Below are positions 17,205 to 26,155 of a DNA stretch of 64,000 nt, one piece after another. The notes beneath the pieces are model-generated. The model searched no databases and was not told the DNA's origin. It saw only the letters and a program-made list of their open reading frames with translations. The stretch covers positions 1,302,001-1,366,000 of the forward strand of contig NZ_CP119081.1 of the NCBI RefSeq assembly GCF_004524775.2, given 5' to 3'. Source of the DNA: Helcococcus ovis. GTDB lineage: Bacteria; Bacillota; Clostridia; Tissierellales; Peptoniphilaceae. The translations under genes were made by a program, and so were the position numbers. Positions within the stretch are counted from its first letter, which is position 1; every line of letters starts with the position of its first letter.

Positions 17205-17448
17205 TACTATTTAATGATTTTAGATGAACTAGGATATACCTCATTTGATAAAGTTGGTTATGAAATACTATTTAATTTACTATCATCAAGAAATAATAAA
17301 TGCTAAATAATGTTAACAACTAATTTAACATTGTAATTAACAACTAATTTAACATTGTAAAGATGGGAGGAAGTATTTAAGGTTCCTATGCTTACAAGTG
17401 CAATAATTGATAGATTAGCCTATAGATCACATATTATGGATATGTCCG
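17205..17448 (+). pseudogene. IS21-family istB remnant
   Basis: In broken frames it reads YLMILDELGYTSFDKVGYEI and FNLLSSRNN (Walker B and following), LTTNLT, and WEEVFKVPMLTSAIIDRLAY plus RSHIMDM, which is the IstB C-terminal region in the right order. A 24-bp tandem duplication around 17308-17357 doubles the TTNLTL segment. It runs straight into array 2. The missing central parts differ from those in the remnant near 9.4 kb. Confidence 0.75.
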
Positions 17449-18102
17449 CAATTTCATGTATTTCAAATATTTTTGCAATTTACAGGTAATGCCATCCTCA
17501 CAATTTCATGTATCTCATATATTTTTGCAATTTACAGGTAATGTGAGATCGGCTGCCCTTGACAATTCATGTACTGCGATTATTTTTCAATATTACAGGT
17601 AATGACACCCTCACAATTTCATGTATCTCATATATTTTTGCAATTTACAGGTAATGTGAGATCGGCTGCCCTCTGCAATTCATGTACTGCTATTATTTTT
17701 CAATATTACAGGTAATGCCTGTCCCATAAATTCATGTATCTCATATATTTTTAAAATTTACAGGTAATCTGATATCGGCTGCCCTTGACAATTCATGTAC
17801 TGCGATTATTTTTTAATATTACAGGTAATGACACCCTCACAATTTCATGTATCTCATATATTTTTGCAATTTACAGGTAATCTGAGCTCGGCAACACTCG
17901 GCAATTCATGTACTGCGATTATTTTTTAATATTACAGGTAATGACACCCCCACAATTTCATGTATCTCATATATTTTTACAATTTACAGGTAATCTGAGC
18001 CCGGCAACCCTCACAATTTCATCTATCTCATATATTTTTGCAATTTACAGGTAATCTGAGCTCGGTAACACCCCCCACACACAATTTCATGTATCTCAAA
18101 GC
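17449..18102 (-). repeat. Array 2: same repeat family as array 1, inverted
   Basis: Read on the minus strand it has the same units as array 1: TTACCTGTAAATTGC with GATACATGAAATTG (A), and TTACCTGTAATATT with GCAGTACATGAATTG (B). There are seven A and four B units; A and B alternate until the last 200 bp, where A units follow each other. It ends within 10 bp of the stop codon of the YoaK-like gene. Confidence 0.9.
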
Positions 18103-18108
18103 TTCTCA

Positions 18109-18792
18109 TTATTCGTTTATTTCGACGTTCCTTAGATATAGGAAAAAGGCTCCGCACAATATGTACAATAAACCGAAGATTATATATTCATACTCTAAAA
18201 ATTCGGTTATATAGTATCCTAAAAATCCTCCGAGTATAAATGCACATATGGATTTTATATAAAATAGCATATATCTTAATTGTCTTTTATTTCCTTTTAT
18301 ATATTGACCAAAAGAAAATCCGGCGTCAGTTATATATCCTGTAATATGACTTGTCCTTACAGTTACACCTTTATAACTAATAAATAAGCCATTTTGTAAT
18401 CCCATCCAAAATGTTATCAGGTACAATGCTCTAAATCCTATATTGATATATTGTAAAAAAATCAATACTATTCCTCCTGAAATGAGAATCCATGCATATC
18501 TCTTCTTTGGAAGTTTTATTTTTCTATGAAAAATAATGCCTGAAATAGTTGCTCCTAAAAAAAAGAATACTATCAAGACAATAAATCTATAAACGGGGAT
18601 GTTTCCCTGAAAGTTACTAAGTGCAATCCAGCTGCCATTTCCTGTGTGATGTGTAACTGTTGCACCAAAAGTCTTTATAGCATATACATTCATAATTCCT
18701 GAAAGTAATGTAATCCAATATATCCAAAGTTTGAATTTTGTATGTGATTTACTGATTATTTCTCTTTCTAAAGTTGTTTGTTCTTTTTTCAT
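18109..18792 (-). CDS. YoaK/DUF1275-family membrane protein
   Basis: A 227-residue protein with six hydrophobic segments and the family motifs GIMNVYAIKTFGATVTHHTG and SYKGVTVRTSHITGYITD. Function of the family is not settled. GGAG lies upstream of the ATG. Its stop codon abuts array 2, so the array or a rearrangement may have trimmed its 3' end, although the length is normal for the family. Confidence 0.82.
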   Translation of the reverse strand: MKKEQTTLEREIISKSHTKFKLWIYWITLLSGIMNVYAIKTFGATVTHHTGNGSWIALSNFQGNIPVYRFIVLIVFFFLGATISGIIFHRKIKLPKKRYAWILISGGIVLIFLQYINIGFRALYLITFWMGLQNGLFISYKGVTVRTSHITGYITDAGFSFGQYIKGNKRQLRYMLFYIKSICAFILGGFLGYYITEFLEYEYIIFGLLYILCGAFFLYLRNVEINE

Positions 18793-18804
18793 AAATACTC
18801 CAAA

Positions 18805-18832
18805 TAAAAAAGTTAGATTATAGAACCTAACT
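18805..18832 (-). terminator. Hairpin between transporter and YoaK-like genes
   Basis: On the minus strand GAGTTAG and CTAACT pair around TTCTATAAT, followed by TTTTTT. It should limit read-through from the formate/nitrite transporter gene. Confidence 0.7.
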
Positions 18833-18853
18833 CTATTTATTTTATTAAATTAA

Positions 18854-19651
18854 TTAATCTTTGTAAACTACATCTTTGTTATTTAACCATGCGTACCCGA
18901 ATCCTAAGATTAATCCTCCTCCAACAAGATTTCCTAGAAATGCAAATGTCCACTGCCTAATTACATTTACAATGTTTAATCCTATTACATTTTTACCATA
19001 TTGTGAAAAACCTACTAGTGAGAATGATCCAAAGTTTGCAATTACGTGGTCTAATCCTAGATATACAAACATAAATATTGCTGATAAAATAATGCCTACT
19101 TTTGCATTTTCATCTTTTACAAGCATGAATGCAATAATTGCAATATTTACAAATACATTTGCCAATATACCGCCACTCATAATTTCCGAACTACTATGTG
19201 CTAGTTTACACTCAACGATTTTAACAAGCATACTTGTATCTTTTAGCGAATGTAAAACAGATGTGTTGCTTACCAATATCCCAATCGCAGCTGCTCCAAC
19301 TAAATTAAAAAATGTGCAAACTAGTAAAATCTTTACCGCCTTACTAAATTTTATTTTTCTCAAATATGTACCTGCTGTTAAATACATCATGTTTGATGTC
19401 GCTAATTCTGCATTTAAAAATAATATGTAAATAAGTCCCCAAGAAAATAAAAATGCATACATAAATTTTCCAAGGTTTGGGTGAATTGTATTTAAATAAT
19501 CAGCTGCAACTACGCCGGCTAGAGTTGTCATAGCAAGAGCAGCTCCTGCAAATATAGATCTTAAAGCGTATCTTGCAATACTTTTTTCAATCAAATCAAT
19601 TTTTTTATTGCAGTTATAGGTAATTTTTTCTATAAATAATGACTCTTTCAT
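18854..19651 (-). CDS. Formate/nitrite transporter (FNT family)
   Basis: A 265-residue membrane protein with six helices and an FNT layout: RSIFAGAALAMTTLAG, then GLIYILFLNAELATSNMMYL with the conserved NAELxTSN motif, and GFSQYGKNVIGLNIVNVIRQ. It probably exports formate from mixed-acid fermentation or moves nitrite. The first 116 bp and the upstream region are duplicated, inverted, at 1408-1523. Confidence 0.88.
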   Translation of the reverse strand: MKESLFIEKITYNCNKKIDLIEKSIARYALRSIFAGAALAMTTLAGVVAADYLNTIHPNLGKFMYAFLFSWGLIYILFLNAELATSNMMYLTAGTYLRKIKFSKAVKILLVCTFFNLVGAAAIGILVSNTSVLHSLKDTSMLVKIVECKLAHSSSEIMSGGILANVFVNIAIIAFMLVKDENAKVGIILSAIFMFVYLGLDHVIANFGSFSLVGFSQYGKNVIGLNIVNVIRQWTFAFLGNLVGGGLILGFGYAWLNNKDVVYKD

Positions 19652-19822
19652 TTAATCTCCTATACTATATAATAGCTAAAACATAATTTTTTTAATAATA
19701 GATAAAATCTACATTTTATATTATGTGCATTAAAAAGGGACTAAAAACTATATTTTTAATCCCTCAATATGTTTTATAATCTAATAATTTCTACTCTACC
19801 CATACACCGTCAGCATTTACAT
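19536..19822 (-). repeat. Right copy of the inverted duplication
   Basis: Reverse-complement counterpart of 1236-1523: end of a wall-binding gene (encoding GWYVNADGVWVE), terminator, intergenic region and start of the transporter gene. In this copy the transporter gene continues intact. Confidence 0.9.
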
Positions 19823-20915
19823 ACCAACCATTAATTGTTGTTGATTTAGCCATTTTACCGTCTGATAATAAGTAGTACCAGTTATTATCTGTATGTTTTA
19901 CCCATCTATTTTTTGCCATCTTTCCATTTTCTAATAGATAGTACCAGTTTCCATCTTTGTACTCTACCCATTTATTTACAGCCATATCGCCATCTTCATT
20001 TAAATAGTACCATGATGAATAGTCTTCATCATATAACCAATCTGATTTTGCCATCTTTCCATTTCCTAATAGGTAATACCATTTGTTATTTTTGTATTTT
20101 ACCCATTTATTTGCAGCCATATCGCCTTTTTCATTTAAATAGTACCATGATGAATATTCTTCGTCGTATAACCAATATGATTTTGCCATTTTACCATTTC
20201 CTAATAGATAATACCAATCATTATTTTTGTATTTTACCCATTTATTTACAGCCATATCGCCATCTTCATTTAAATAGTACCATGATGAATATTCTTCGTC
20301 ATATATCCAATCTGATTTTACTAGTTCACCCTTATCATTTGTAAAATACCATTTATTATCAGCTTTCTTTTCCCAACCTTTTTTAATTTTAGGTTTTGCT
20401 TGTTCTTGTTGTTTTTTTCTTTCTTCTTCTTTTTGAAGTCTTTTTATTTCTGCTTCTTTTTCTTTTTTTCTTGATTCTTCTAATAGTTCTTTTCTCTTCT
20501 TTTCCCTTTTAGCTTTTTCTTCTGCTTTTTTCTCTTTTTTTCTTGATTCTTCTAATAACTCTTTTTTCTTCTTTTCTATTTCTGCTATTTTTTCTTTTCT
20601 TCTTGATTCTTCTAGTAATTCTTTTTTCTTCTTTTCTATTTCTGCTATTTTTTCTTTTTTTCTAGTTTTTTCTAATAACTCTTTCAATTTGTTATGATCT
20701 TTTCTTTTTGGTTTCTCTAATTTTTTATTAGTTTCTTCTTTTTTAGGCTCTTCCTTCTTTACTTCTTGTTTTGTTTCTTCCCCAGCAAATGAAACACTTT
20801 GTGCTCCAACAGCCCCAAAGAAAATTGAAAATGCTAAAATTCCTGAGCACAATCCTGCACTTAATTTTCTCATACCATATTTAGGCTTTTTTTCGATATT
20901 ATTTCTTTTAAACAT
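19791..20915 (-). CDS. Secreted coiled-coil protein with cell-wall-binding repeats (surface protein 1)
   Basis: A 374-residue protein. The N-terminus is YSIRK-like but altered (KYGMRKLSAGLCSGILAF), with a signal peptide likely cut after QSVSFA. Residues 50-175 are Lys/Glu-rich with repeats of KKKELLEESRKKEK (coiled coil). The C-terminal half holds about nine wall-binding repeats alternating the forms SSWYYLNEDGDMAVNKWVKY and NWYYLLGNGKMAKS. There is no sortase motif, so anchoring should be non-covalent through the repeats. GGAGG lies upstream of the ATG. Confidence 0.82.
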   Translation of the reverse strand: MFKRNNIEKKPKYGMRKLSAGLCSGILAFSIFFGAVGAQSVSFAGEETKQEVKKEEPKKEETNKKLEKPKRKDHNKLKELLEKTRKKEKIAEIEKKKKELLEESRRKEKIAEIEKKKKELLEESRKKEKKAEEKAKREKKRKELLEESRKKEKEAEIKRLQKEEERKKQQEQAKPKIKKGWEKKADNKWYFTNDKGELVKSDWIYDEEYSSWYYLNEDGDMAVNKWVKYKNNDWYYLLGNGKMAKSYWLYDEEYSSWYYLNEKGDMAANKWVKYKNNKWYYLLGNGKMAKSDWLYDEDYSSWYYLNEDGDMAVNKWVEYKDGNWYYLLENGKMAKNRWVKHTDNNWYYLLSDGKMAKSTTINGWYVNADGVWVE

Positions 20916-21069
20916 ATCTAATCCTCCAAAAATATTAATTTATATCTAAACATACAATGCTTATATGCTTACTTACTAAGTATACTAAATATTTTTTTAT
21001 TATGTCAAATATTATATTTATTTTAATCAAATTTTTATATAAAGGCCAACTAAAAATTACATATAGCAA

Positions 21070-21100
21070 AAAAAGGATAAACTTGATTGTCTATCCTTTT
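21070..21100 (-). terminator. Terminator of surface protein 2 gene
   Basis: AAGGATA and TATCCTT pair on the minus strand, followed by TTTTTTT, just after the stop codon at 21115. Confidence 0.75.
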
Positions 21101-21114
21101 AATGTATTTAGTTT

Positions 21115-22524
21115 TTATCTATTTTTCCAAATACCATTAGCATCTACATACCAACCATTAATTGTTGTTGATTTGGCCATTTTACCATCTCCTAATAAAT
21201 AGTACCAGTTATTATCTGTATGTTGTATCCATTTATCTTTAGCCATATCTCCGCCATTGTTGAAGTAATACCATGATACATATTTTTTGTCATATACCCA
21301 CTCTGATTTTGCCATCTTTCCATTTTCCAATAGGTAATACCAGCTATTTGTGTGTTTTACCCATTCTGAAACTGCCATTTTACCATTACCTAATAGATAA
21401 TACCAATTGTTGTCAGTATGTTTTACCCATTTTGAAACTGCCATCTTTCCATTTTCCAATAGATAATACCAGCTACCATCTGAATATTGCACCCATTTAT
21501 TACTTGTCATTTCGCCGTATTCATTTAAGTAATACCATGATGAATATCCTTCGTCGTATATCCAAGAAGATCTAACAAATTTTACACCGTCATTTGTGTA
21601 ATACCATTTTTCAGATACTTTGTTCCAACCTTTTTTATATTTTTGATTTTGGTTATTTCTTCTATCTCTAGCTGTTTCGTCTTCTCTTCTTTCTCTTTCT
21701 TTTCTTCTTCTTATTTCTTCTTCTGTTTCTTCTTCAATATCTTCTCTCTTTGGTTCTTCTTTCTTAGGTGAATCTTTTTTAGGAGTTTCTGTTTTTGGTT
21801 TTTCTTCTTTAGGAGTTTCTGTTTTTGGTTTTTCTTCTTTAGGAGTTTCTGCTTTTGGTTTTTCTTCTTTCTTTTCACTTTCTACCGGTTTATTAAAATC
21901 AGATTTATTAAATGTAGCTACTACATATTCAGGTCCGGTTATTTTAATTGATGAAATATTTTTAATTTTATCAATTCCGGATAAACTTAATGTTTTTGTC
22001 TCAGGTTTATATTCTACATTGATAGCGTTTTGAGGTTCATTATTAAACTTTATAACTTCTTTTAGAGTTGTATCATATTTACCATTACGCTTTATTTTAT
22101 TATCTTTTATTTCAAATTTATCGTTAGTTGCTCCCTTAAATTCTCCATTATTATCATTATAAGTAATATATACTTCAATTGTCCTTCCACTTAAATTTGT
22201 AACTTCTATAGCTTTATTGACAATTTTAGCATGAATTTTAAAAGATTCTAAATATTCCCTATGCTCTTTATCACTCCTAATTATAGCTCTCTCATAGGGT
22301 TTCTTCATCAATTCTCTTTCCATTAAGTTTTCTTTTAATTTTTCTCTAGGGATAGTAGTTAATTTTACATTTTGTGATTTATCTTTTCCATTTACTAAAG
22401 CAGCCTCTGAAATCCCAATAGAATTAAAAAATACACCTATAGCTAACATTCCTGAGCAAATTCCTAATCCTAAGCTTCTTATTCCGGATTTTGAATTTTT
22501 TCTATTTTTTCTTTCATTTATCAT
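21115..22524 (-). CDS. Secreted protein with novel N-terminal domain and cell-wall-binding repeats (surface protein 2)
   Basis: 469 residues from the ATG at 22524 (behind GAGAGG; an earlier in-frame start lacks one). The signal region is a variant YSIRK type (SGIRSLGLGICSGMLAIG). A folded domain of about 110 residues follows (AKIVNKAIEVTNLSGRTIEV to KNISSIKITGPEYVV) and resembles one in the next gene. Then come Pro/Lys/Glu repeats (PKEEKPKTET) and an Arg/Glu stretch, and about eight wall-binding repeats ending STTINGWYVDANGIW. No sorting signal. Confidence 0.8.
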   Translation of the reverse strand: MINERKNRKNSKSGIRSLGLGICSGMLAIGVFFNSIGISEAALVNGKDKSQNVKLTTIPREKLKENLMERELMKKPYERAIIRSDKEHREYLESFKIHAKIVNKAIEVTNLSGRTIEVYITYNDNNGEFKGATNDKFEIKDNKIKRNGKYDTTLKEVIKFNNEPQNAINVEYKPETKTLSLSGIDKIKNISSIKITGPEYVVATFNKSDFNKPVESEKKEEKPKAETPKEEKPKTETPKEEKPKTETPKKDSPKKEEPKREDIEEETEEEIRRRKERERREDETARDRRNNQNQKYKKGWNKVSEKWYYTNDGVKFVRSSWIYDEGYSSWYYLNEYGEMTSNKWVQYSDGSWYYLLENGKMAVSKWVKHTDNNWYYLLGNGKMAVSEWVKHTNSWYYLLENGKMAKSEWVYDKKYVSWYYFNNGGDMAKDKWIQHTDNNWYYLLGDGKMAKSTTINGWYVDANGIWKNR

Positions 22525-22591
22525 AGTATAACCTCTCAATTTTTAAAACAAATCTTTATAATTAAATTGTTATTATAAAATATCTGTGATT

Positions 22592-24328
22592 TTATTTTTC
22601 CCATATACCTTTTGAGTTAACATACCAACCGTTTATACGTGTAGATTTAGCCATTTTACCGTTTCCTAATAAATAGTACCAGTTATTATCTGTATGTTGT
22701 ATCCATTTATTTGCAGCCATATCTCCACTATTGTTGAAATAGTACCATGATACATATTCTTTGTCATATACCCATTCTGATTTTGCCATTTTACCATTTC
22801 CTAATAAATAGTACCAACTATTATTTGTATGTTGTATCCATTTATTTGCAGCCATATCTCCGCCATTGTTGAAATAGTACCATGATGAATATGTCTTGTC
22901 ATATACCCATTCTGATTTTGCCATTTTACCATTTCCTAATAAATAGTACCAATTATTATCTGTGTATTGTATCCACTCATTTGCTACCATATATCCATTA
23001 CTATTTAGGTAATACCATGATTTATATTTTAAATCATATATCCACTTTGAAATGACCTTATTACCTTTTTCATCTCTGTAAGTCCATTTATTACCTATTT
23101 CTTCCCAACCTGTTTTAATTTCTTGTTTTGGTTGTTCTTTCTTTGGCTCTTCTTTCTTTGGTAAGTCCTTCTTTGGCTCTTCTTTCTTTGGTAAGTCCTT
23201 CTTTGGCTCTTCTTTCTTTGGTAAGTCCTTCTTTGGCTCTTCTTTCTTTGGTAAGTCCTTCTTTGGCTCTTCTTTCTTTGGTAAGTCCTTCTTTGGTTCT
23301 TCTTTCTTTGGTAAGTCCTTCTTTGGCTCTTCTTTCTTTGGCAAGTCCTTCTTTGGCTCTTCTTTCTTTGGTGTGTCTTTCTTTGGTTCTTCTTTCTTTG
23401 GTAAGTCCTTCTTTGGTTCTTCTTTCTTTGGTAAGTCCTTCTTTGGTTCTTCTTTTTTTGGTAAATCCTTCTTTGGTTCTTCTTTCTTTGGTAAGTCCTT
23501 CTTTGGTTCTTCTTTCTTTGGTAAGTCCTTCTTTGGCTCTTCTTTCTTTGGCTCTTCTTTCTTTGGCTCTTCTTTCTTTGGCTCTTCTTTCTTTGGCTCT
23601 TCTTTCTTTGGTAAGTCCTTCTTTGGTTCTTCTTTCTTTGGTAAGTCCTTCTTTGGCTCTTCTTTCTTTGGTAAGTCCTTCTTTGGCTCTTCTTTCTTTG
23701 GTAAGTCCTTCTTTGGTTCTTCTTTCTTTGGCTTTTCTTCTTTTGGATTTGTTGGTGCCGGTTCTTTTGGTGTCTTTGGTGATAATTCTATATTTTTAAA
23801 TAATTTTGGATAAAAATTTTCAATAGCTCCACCTGGTAATAATAAAGTAATCTTTTCTAATCCCTTTGATTTATCAGTATTTAATACTAACGTTTTAAAC
23901 TCTTTAGTATATTTTAATTTTATTTTATCATTTGTCTTTTTATTATATACAATTTCGGACATTTTAAAATTACCATTTCGCCCTACTATTTTTCCATCTT
24001 TTATTTCAATACTTCCTAAATTTGAAACATCTCCTCTTTCATTTTTATAGTCTATAATATATTCTACAATATGTCCTTCTTCTAAATTAGATACAACAAT
24101 TACCTTACCGTAATTTTCAGCTTTAACTTTTGCATCTCCTAGAGAATTATTAGATATTGCACCCCCCGCTAACGAATCACTTGCATAAACTGTATTTTGA
24201 GAGTTTGATGTCCTTAAAACTTCCCCATTCATAAACAATCCGAAACCTAATACAACTGAGCATAATCCTAAACTCAATTTTCTCATACCGTATTTAGGTT
24301 TCTTTTCTATTTTATTTCCTTTAATCAT
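22592..24328 (-). CDS. Secreted protein with decapeptide minisatellite and cell-wall-binding repeats (surface protein 3)
   Basis: 578 residues from the ATG at 24328 (behind GGAGG). Signal region KYGMRKLSLGLCSVVLGFG. A domain of about 110 residues (ENYGKVIVVSNLEEGHIVEY to GLEKITLLLPGG) is related to that of surface protein 2. Residues of about 200-400 consist of roughly 20 copies of KKEEPKKDLP or KKEEP, likely an extended wall-spanning stalk. The C-terminus has about eight aromatic wall-binding repeats ending STRINGWYVNSKGIWEK. Its expression is divergent from apbE. Confidence 0.82.
   Translation of the reverse strand: MIKGNKIEKKPKYGMRKLSLGLCSVVLGFGLFMNGEVLRTSNSQNTVYASDSLAGGAISNNSLGDAKVKAENYGKVIVVSNLEEGHIVEYIIDYKNERGDVSNLGSIEIKDGKIVGRNGNFKMSEIVYNKKTNDKIKLKYTKEFKTLVLNTDKSKGLEKITLLLPGGAIENFYPKLFKNIELSPKTPKEPAPTNPKEEKPKKEEPKKDLPKKEEPKKDLPKKEEPKKDLPKKEEPKKDLPKKEEPKKEEPKKEEPKKEEPKKEEPKKDLPKKEEPKKDLPKKEEPKKDLPKKEEPKKDLPKKEEPKKDLPKKEEPKKDTPKKEEPKKDLPKKEEPKKDLPKKEEPKKDLPKKEEPKKDLPKKEEPKKDLPKKEEPKKDLPKKEEPKKDLPKKEEPKKEQPKQEIKTGWEEIGNKWTYRDEKGNKVISKWIYDLKYKSWYYLNSNGYMVANEWIQYTDNNWYYLLGNGKMAKSEWVYDKTYSSWYYFNNGGDMAANKWIQHTNNSWYYLLGNGKMAKSEWVYDKEYVSWYYFNNSGDMAANKWIQHTDNNWYYLLGNGKMAKSTRINGWYVNSKGIWEK
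23137..23733 (-). repeat. 30-bp coding minisatellite
   Basis: About 20 tandem copies of a 30-bp unit (plus-strand form starts GGTAAGTCCTTCTTTGG). Most differ only by a C/T at one site; a block near 23540-23600 is made of 15-bp half units. All variants keep the reading frame, so copy-number change would alter stalk length without inactivating the gene. Confidence 0.93.
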
Positions 24329-24599
24329 AAAACAATCCTCCATATGATTATAAATTTTTATTTTTTATAAATTTACCATACCCTAGATATAGTAAAAACA
24401 TAATAAAAAAATTAATTATTTTTTACAATTATTTTACAAAATATTTACATTTAATAAAATCCGCAAAATTGTTTATTTATCAAGTTTAACAAGTGTTTTT
24501 CTATCAAAATTATTCATTTGAATGAAACCGAAATTTAAGAGTATATATATTTATTATATTTTTAAGATTTTTGTATTATAATAATTATGGAGAAGATAT

Positions 24600-25538
24600 A
24601 TGAAATATAGCGAATTATTTACTTCACTAATGGGAACTAAGATACACATAAAAGTTTTACATGATAGTCCTGGTGAAATATTAAAAAAATGTAACAAATT
24701 ATTAGGCGAATATAATAGAAGATACTCGATATACAACAATGACTCAGAACTGATGTATGTAAACTCAAATGCTCACATTCATCCTATAAAAGTTAATAAT
24801 GATTTATTTGAGTTGATAAAATTAGGTAAAATGCATAGCGTAGACGAAAATAGTAATTTAAATGTTTGCATTGGTCCGATTGTAAAATTATGGAATATCG
24901 GATTTCATAACGCAAAAATTCCTTCAAATAAAGAATTATATGAGAAATTAAATATAATAAATCCTACTGACTTAATTTTAGATGAGGAAAACAAAACTAT
25001 ATTTTTCAACAAAAAGGGCATGGAAATTGATTTAGGGGCTGTAGCTAAGGGATATTTTGCCGATAAAATTTTAGAATATTTAAAATCAGAAAATGTATTA
25101 TCTGCAATTATAAATCTTGGCGGTAACATTCTTACTCATGGATTTAATTTGGAAAGTCCTGATATAAACTGGAAAATCGGGTTACAGGATGCTCAGTTAA
25201 CACGTGGAAATCATATTATGATGTTGGAAATAAATGATTTATCAATAGTTACATCAGGAATATATGAGAGAAAATTAATCATAAATGACAAATCTTATCA
25301 TCATATATTTGATTCAAAAACAGGATACCCGATTGAAACGGATATGACTAGCCTTTCAATCATTTCAAAGAAATCTGTTGATTGTGAAATATGGTCTTCT
25401 AAACTTTTCGGAAAATCCTTTGATGAAATAGAAAAAATCTGTCTATCAGAAAAACACATAGAGGCAATAGCTCAATATAAAAATGGTGAGGTTAAATTTA
25501 CCAAAGGCGTACATAAATACATTTTATGGAGGAAATAA
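24600..25538 (+). CDS. apbE: FAD:protein FMN transferase
   Basis: A 312-residue ApbE-family protein. Motifs: SLMGTKIHIKV at the N-terminus, DLGAVAKGYFADKI, SAIINLGGNILTHG, and SIVTSGIYERK followed by YHHIFDSKTGYPIETD with the metal-binding Asp/Thr region. ApbE attaches FMN covalently to Thr/Ser of flavoproteins such as Rnf/Nqr subunits and secreted reductases. No clear signal peptide or lipobox is visible, so it may act inside the cell. It overlaps by one base with the following FMN reductase gene. Confidence 0.9.
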   Translation: MKYSELFTSLMGTKIHIKVLHDSPGEILKKCNKLLGEYNRRYSIYNNDSELMYVNSNAHIHPIKVNNDLFELIKLGKMHSVDENSNLNVCIGPIVKLWNIGFHNAKIPSNKELYEKLNIINPTDLILDEENKTIFFNKKGMEIDLGAVAKGYFADKILEYLKSENVLSAIINLGGNILTHGFNLESPDINWKIGLQDAQLTRGNHIMMLEINDLSIVTSGIYERKLIINDKSYHHIFDSKTGYPIETDMTSLSIISKKSVDCEIWSSKLFGKSFDEIEKICLSEKHIEAIAQYKNGEVKFTKGVHKYILWRK

Positions 25539-26155
25539 TGATTAAACTTGTAGGAATAGTTGGTACAAATAACCAAAATTCAACAAATAGAAAACTTTTA
25601 GAATATATACAAACTCAATTTTTTTATAAAGTTGATGTAGAATTAATTGAAATTAAGGATGTGCCCCTAATTGGCACCATAAAGGGAGATGAAATCCCCG
25701 AAATAGTTATGAATATTTCAAATAAAATTGAAAAATCTGATGGCGTAATCATTGCAACACCGGAATACGACCATTCTCCAACTGCATCTTTACTAAACCT
25801 ATTGTCATGGCTATCGTATAAAATTCATCCTTTATATAAAAAGCCTGTAATGATAGTCGGCGCTTCTTATGGTGCTTTGGGTTCGTCAAGAGCTCAATAT
25901 ATGCTAAGACAAATATTAAAGTCTCCGGAACTTGAAGCTAATGTTTTAAGTTCTGAATATCTTTTGCCTTATTCAAAAAAGGCATTTGACGAAATGGGAG
26001 ATCTAAGAGGTAGAGATAAAATTCGAGAAATGGAAAATATTTTTGATGAATTTTTAGCATTTGTGGATTTTGTAAATAAGTCGAATGCTGAAAATTTAAT
26101 CAACATCCATGATTTTGATAATTTCAAATGGGATTCAATAAAGGAGGAAGAATAA
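25538..26155 (+). CDS. NADPH-dependent FMN reductase family protein (copy 1)
   Basis: 205 residues from the ATG at 25538 (behind GGAGG). A flavodoxin-like fold is indicated by VGIVGTNNQNSTNRKLL, IIATPEYDHSPTASLLNLL, and PVMIVGASYGALGSSRAQ. Enzymes of this family use NAD(P)H to reduce FMN, quinones or azo/nitro compounds. One-base overlaps with apbE upstream and copy 2 downstream indicate an operon for flavin handling. Confidence 0.85.
   Translation: MIKLVGIVGTNNQNSTNRKLLEYIQTQFFYKVDVELIEIKDVPLIGTIKGDEIPEIVMNISNKIEKSDGVIIATPEYDHSPTASLLNLLSWLSYKIHPLYKKPVMIVGASYGALGSSRAQYMLRQILKSPELEANVLSSEYLLPYSKKAFDEMGDLRGRDKIREMENIFDEFLAFVDFVNKSNAENLINIHDFDNFKWDSIKEEE

Noticed and set aside
23128-23813. Long plus-strand frames across the minisatellite (Leu/Ser-rich and Phe/Gly/Ser-rich repeats)
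   Set aside because: They are mirror images of the 30-bp repeat in the real minus-strand gene, which has signal peptide, ribosome binding site and family domains.
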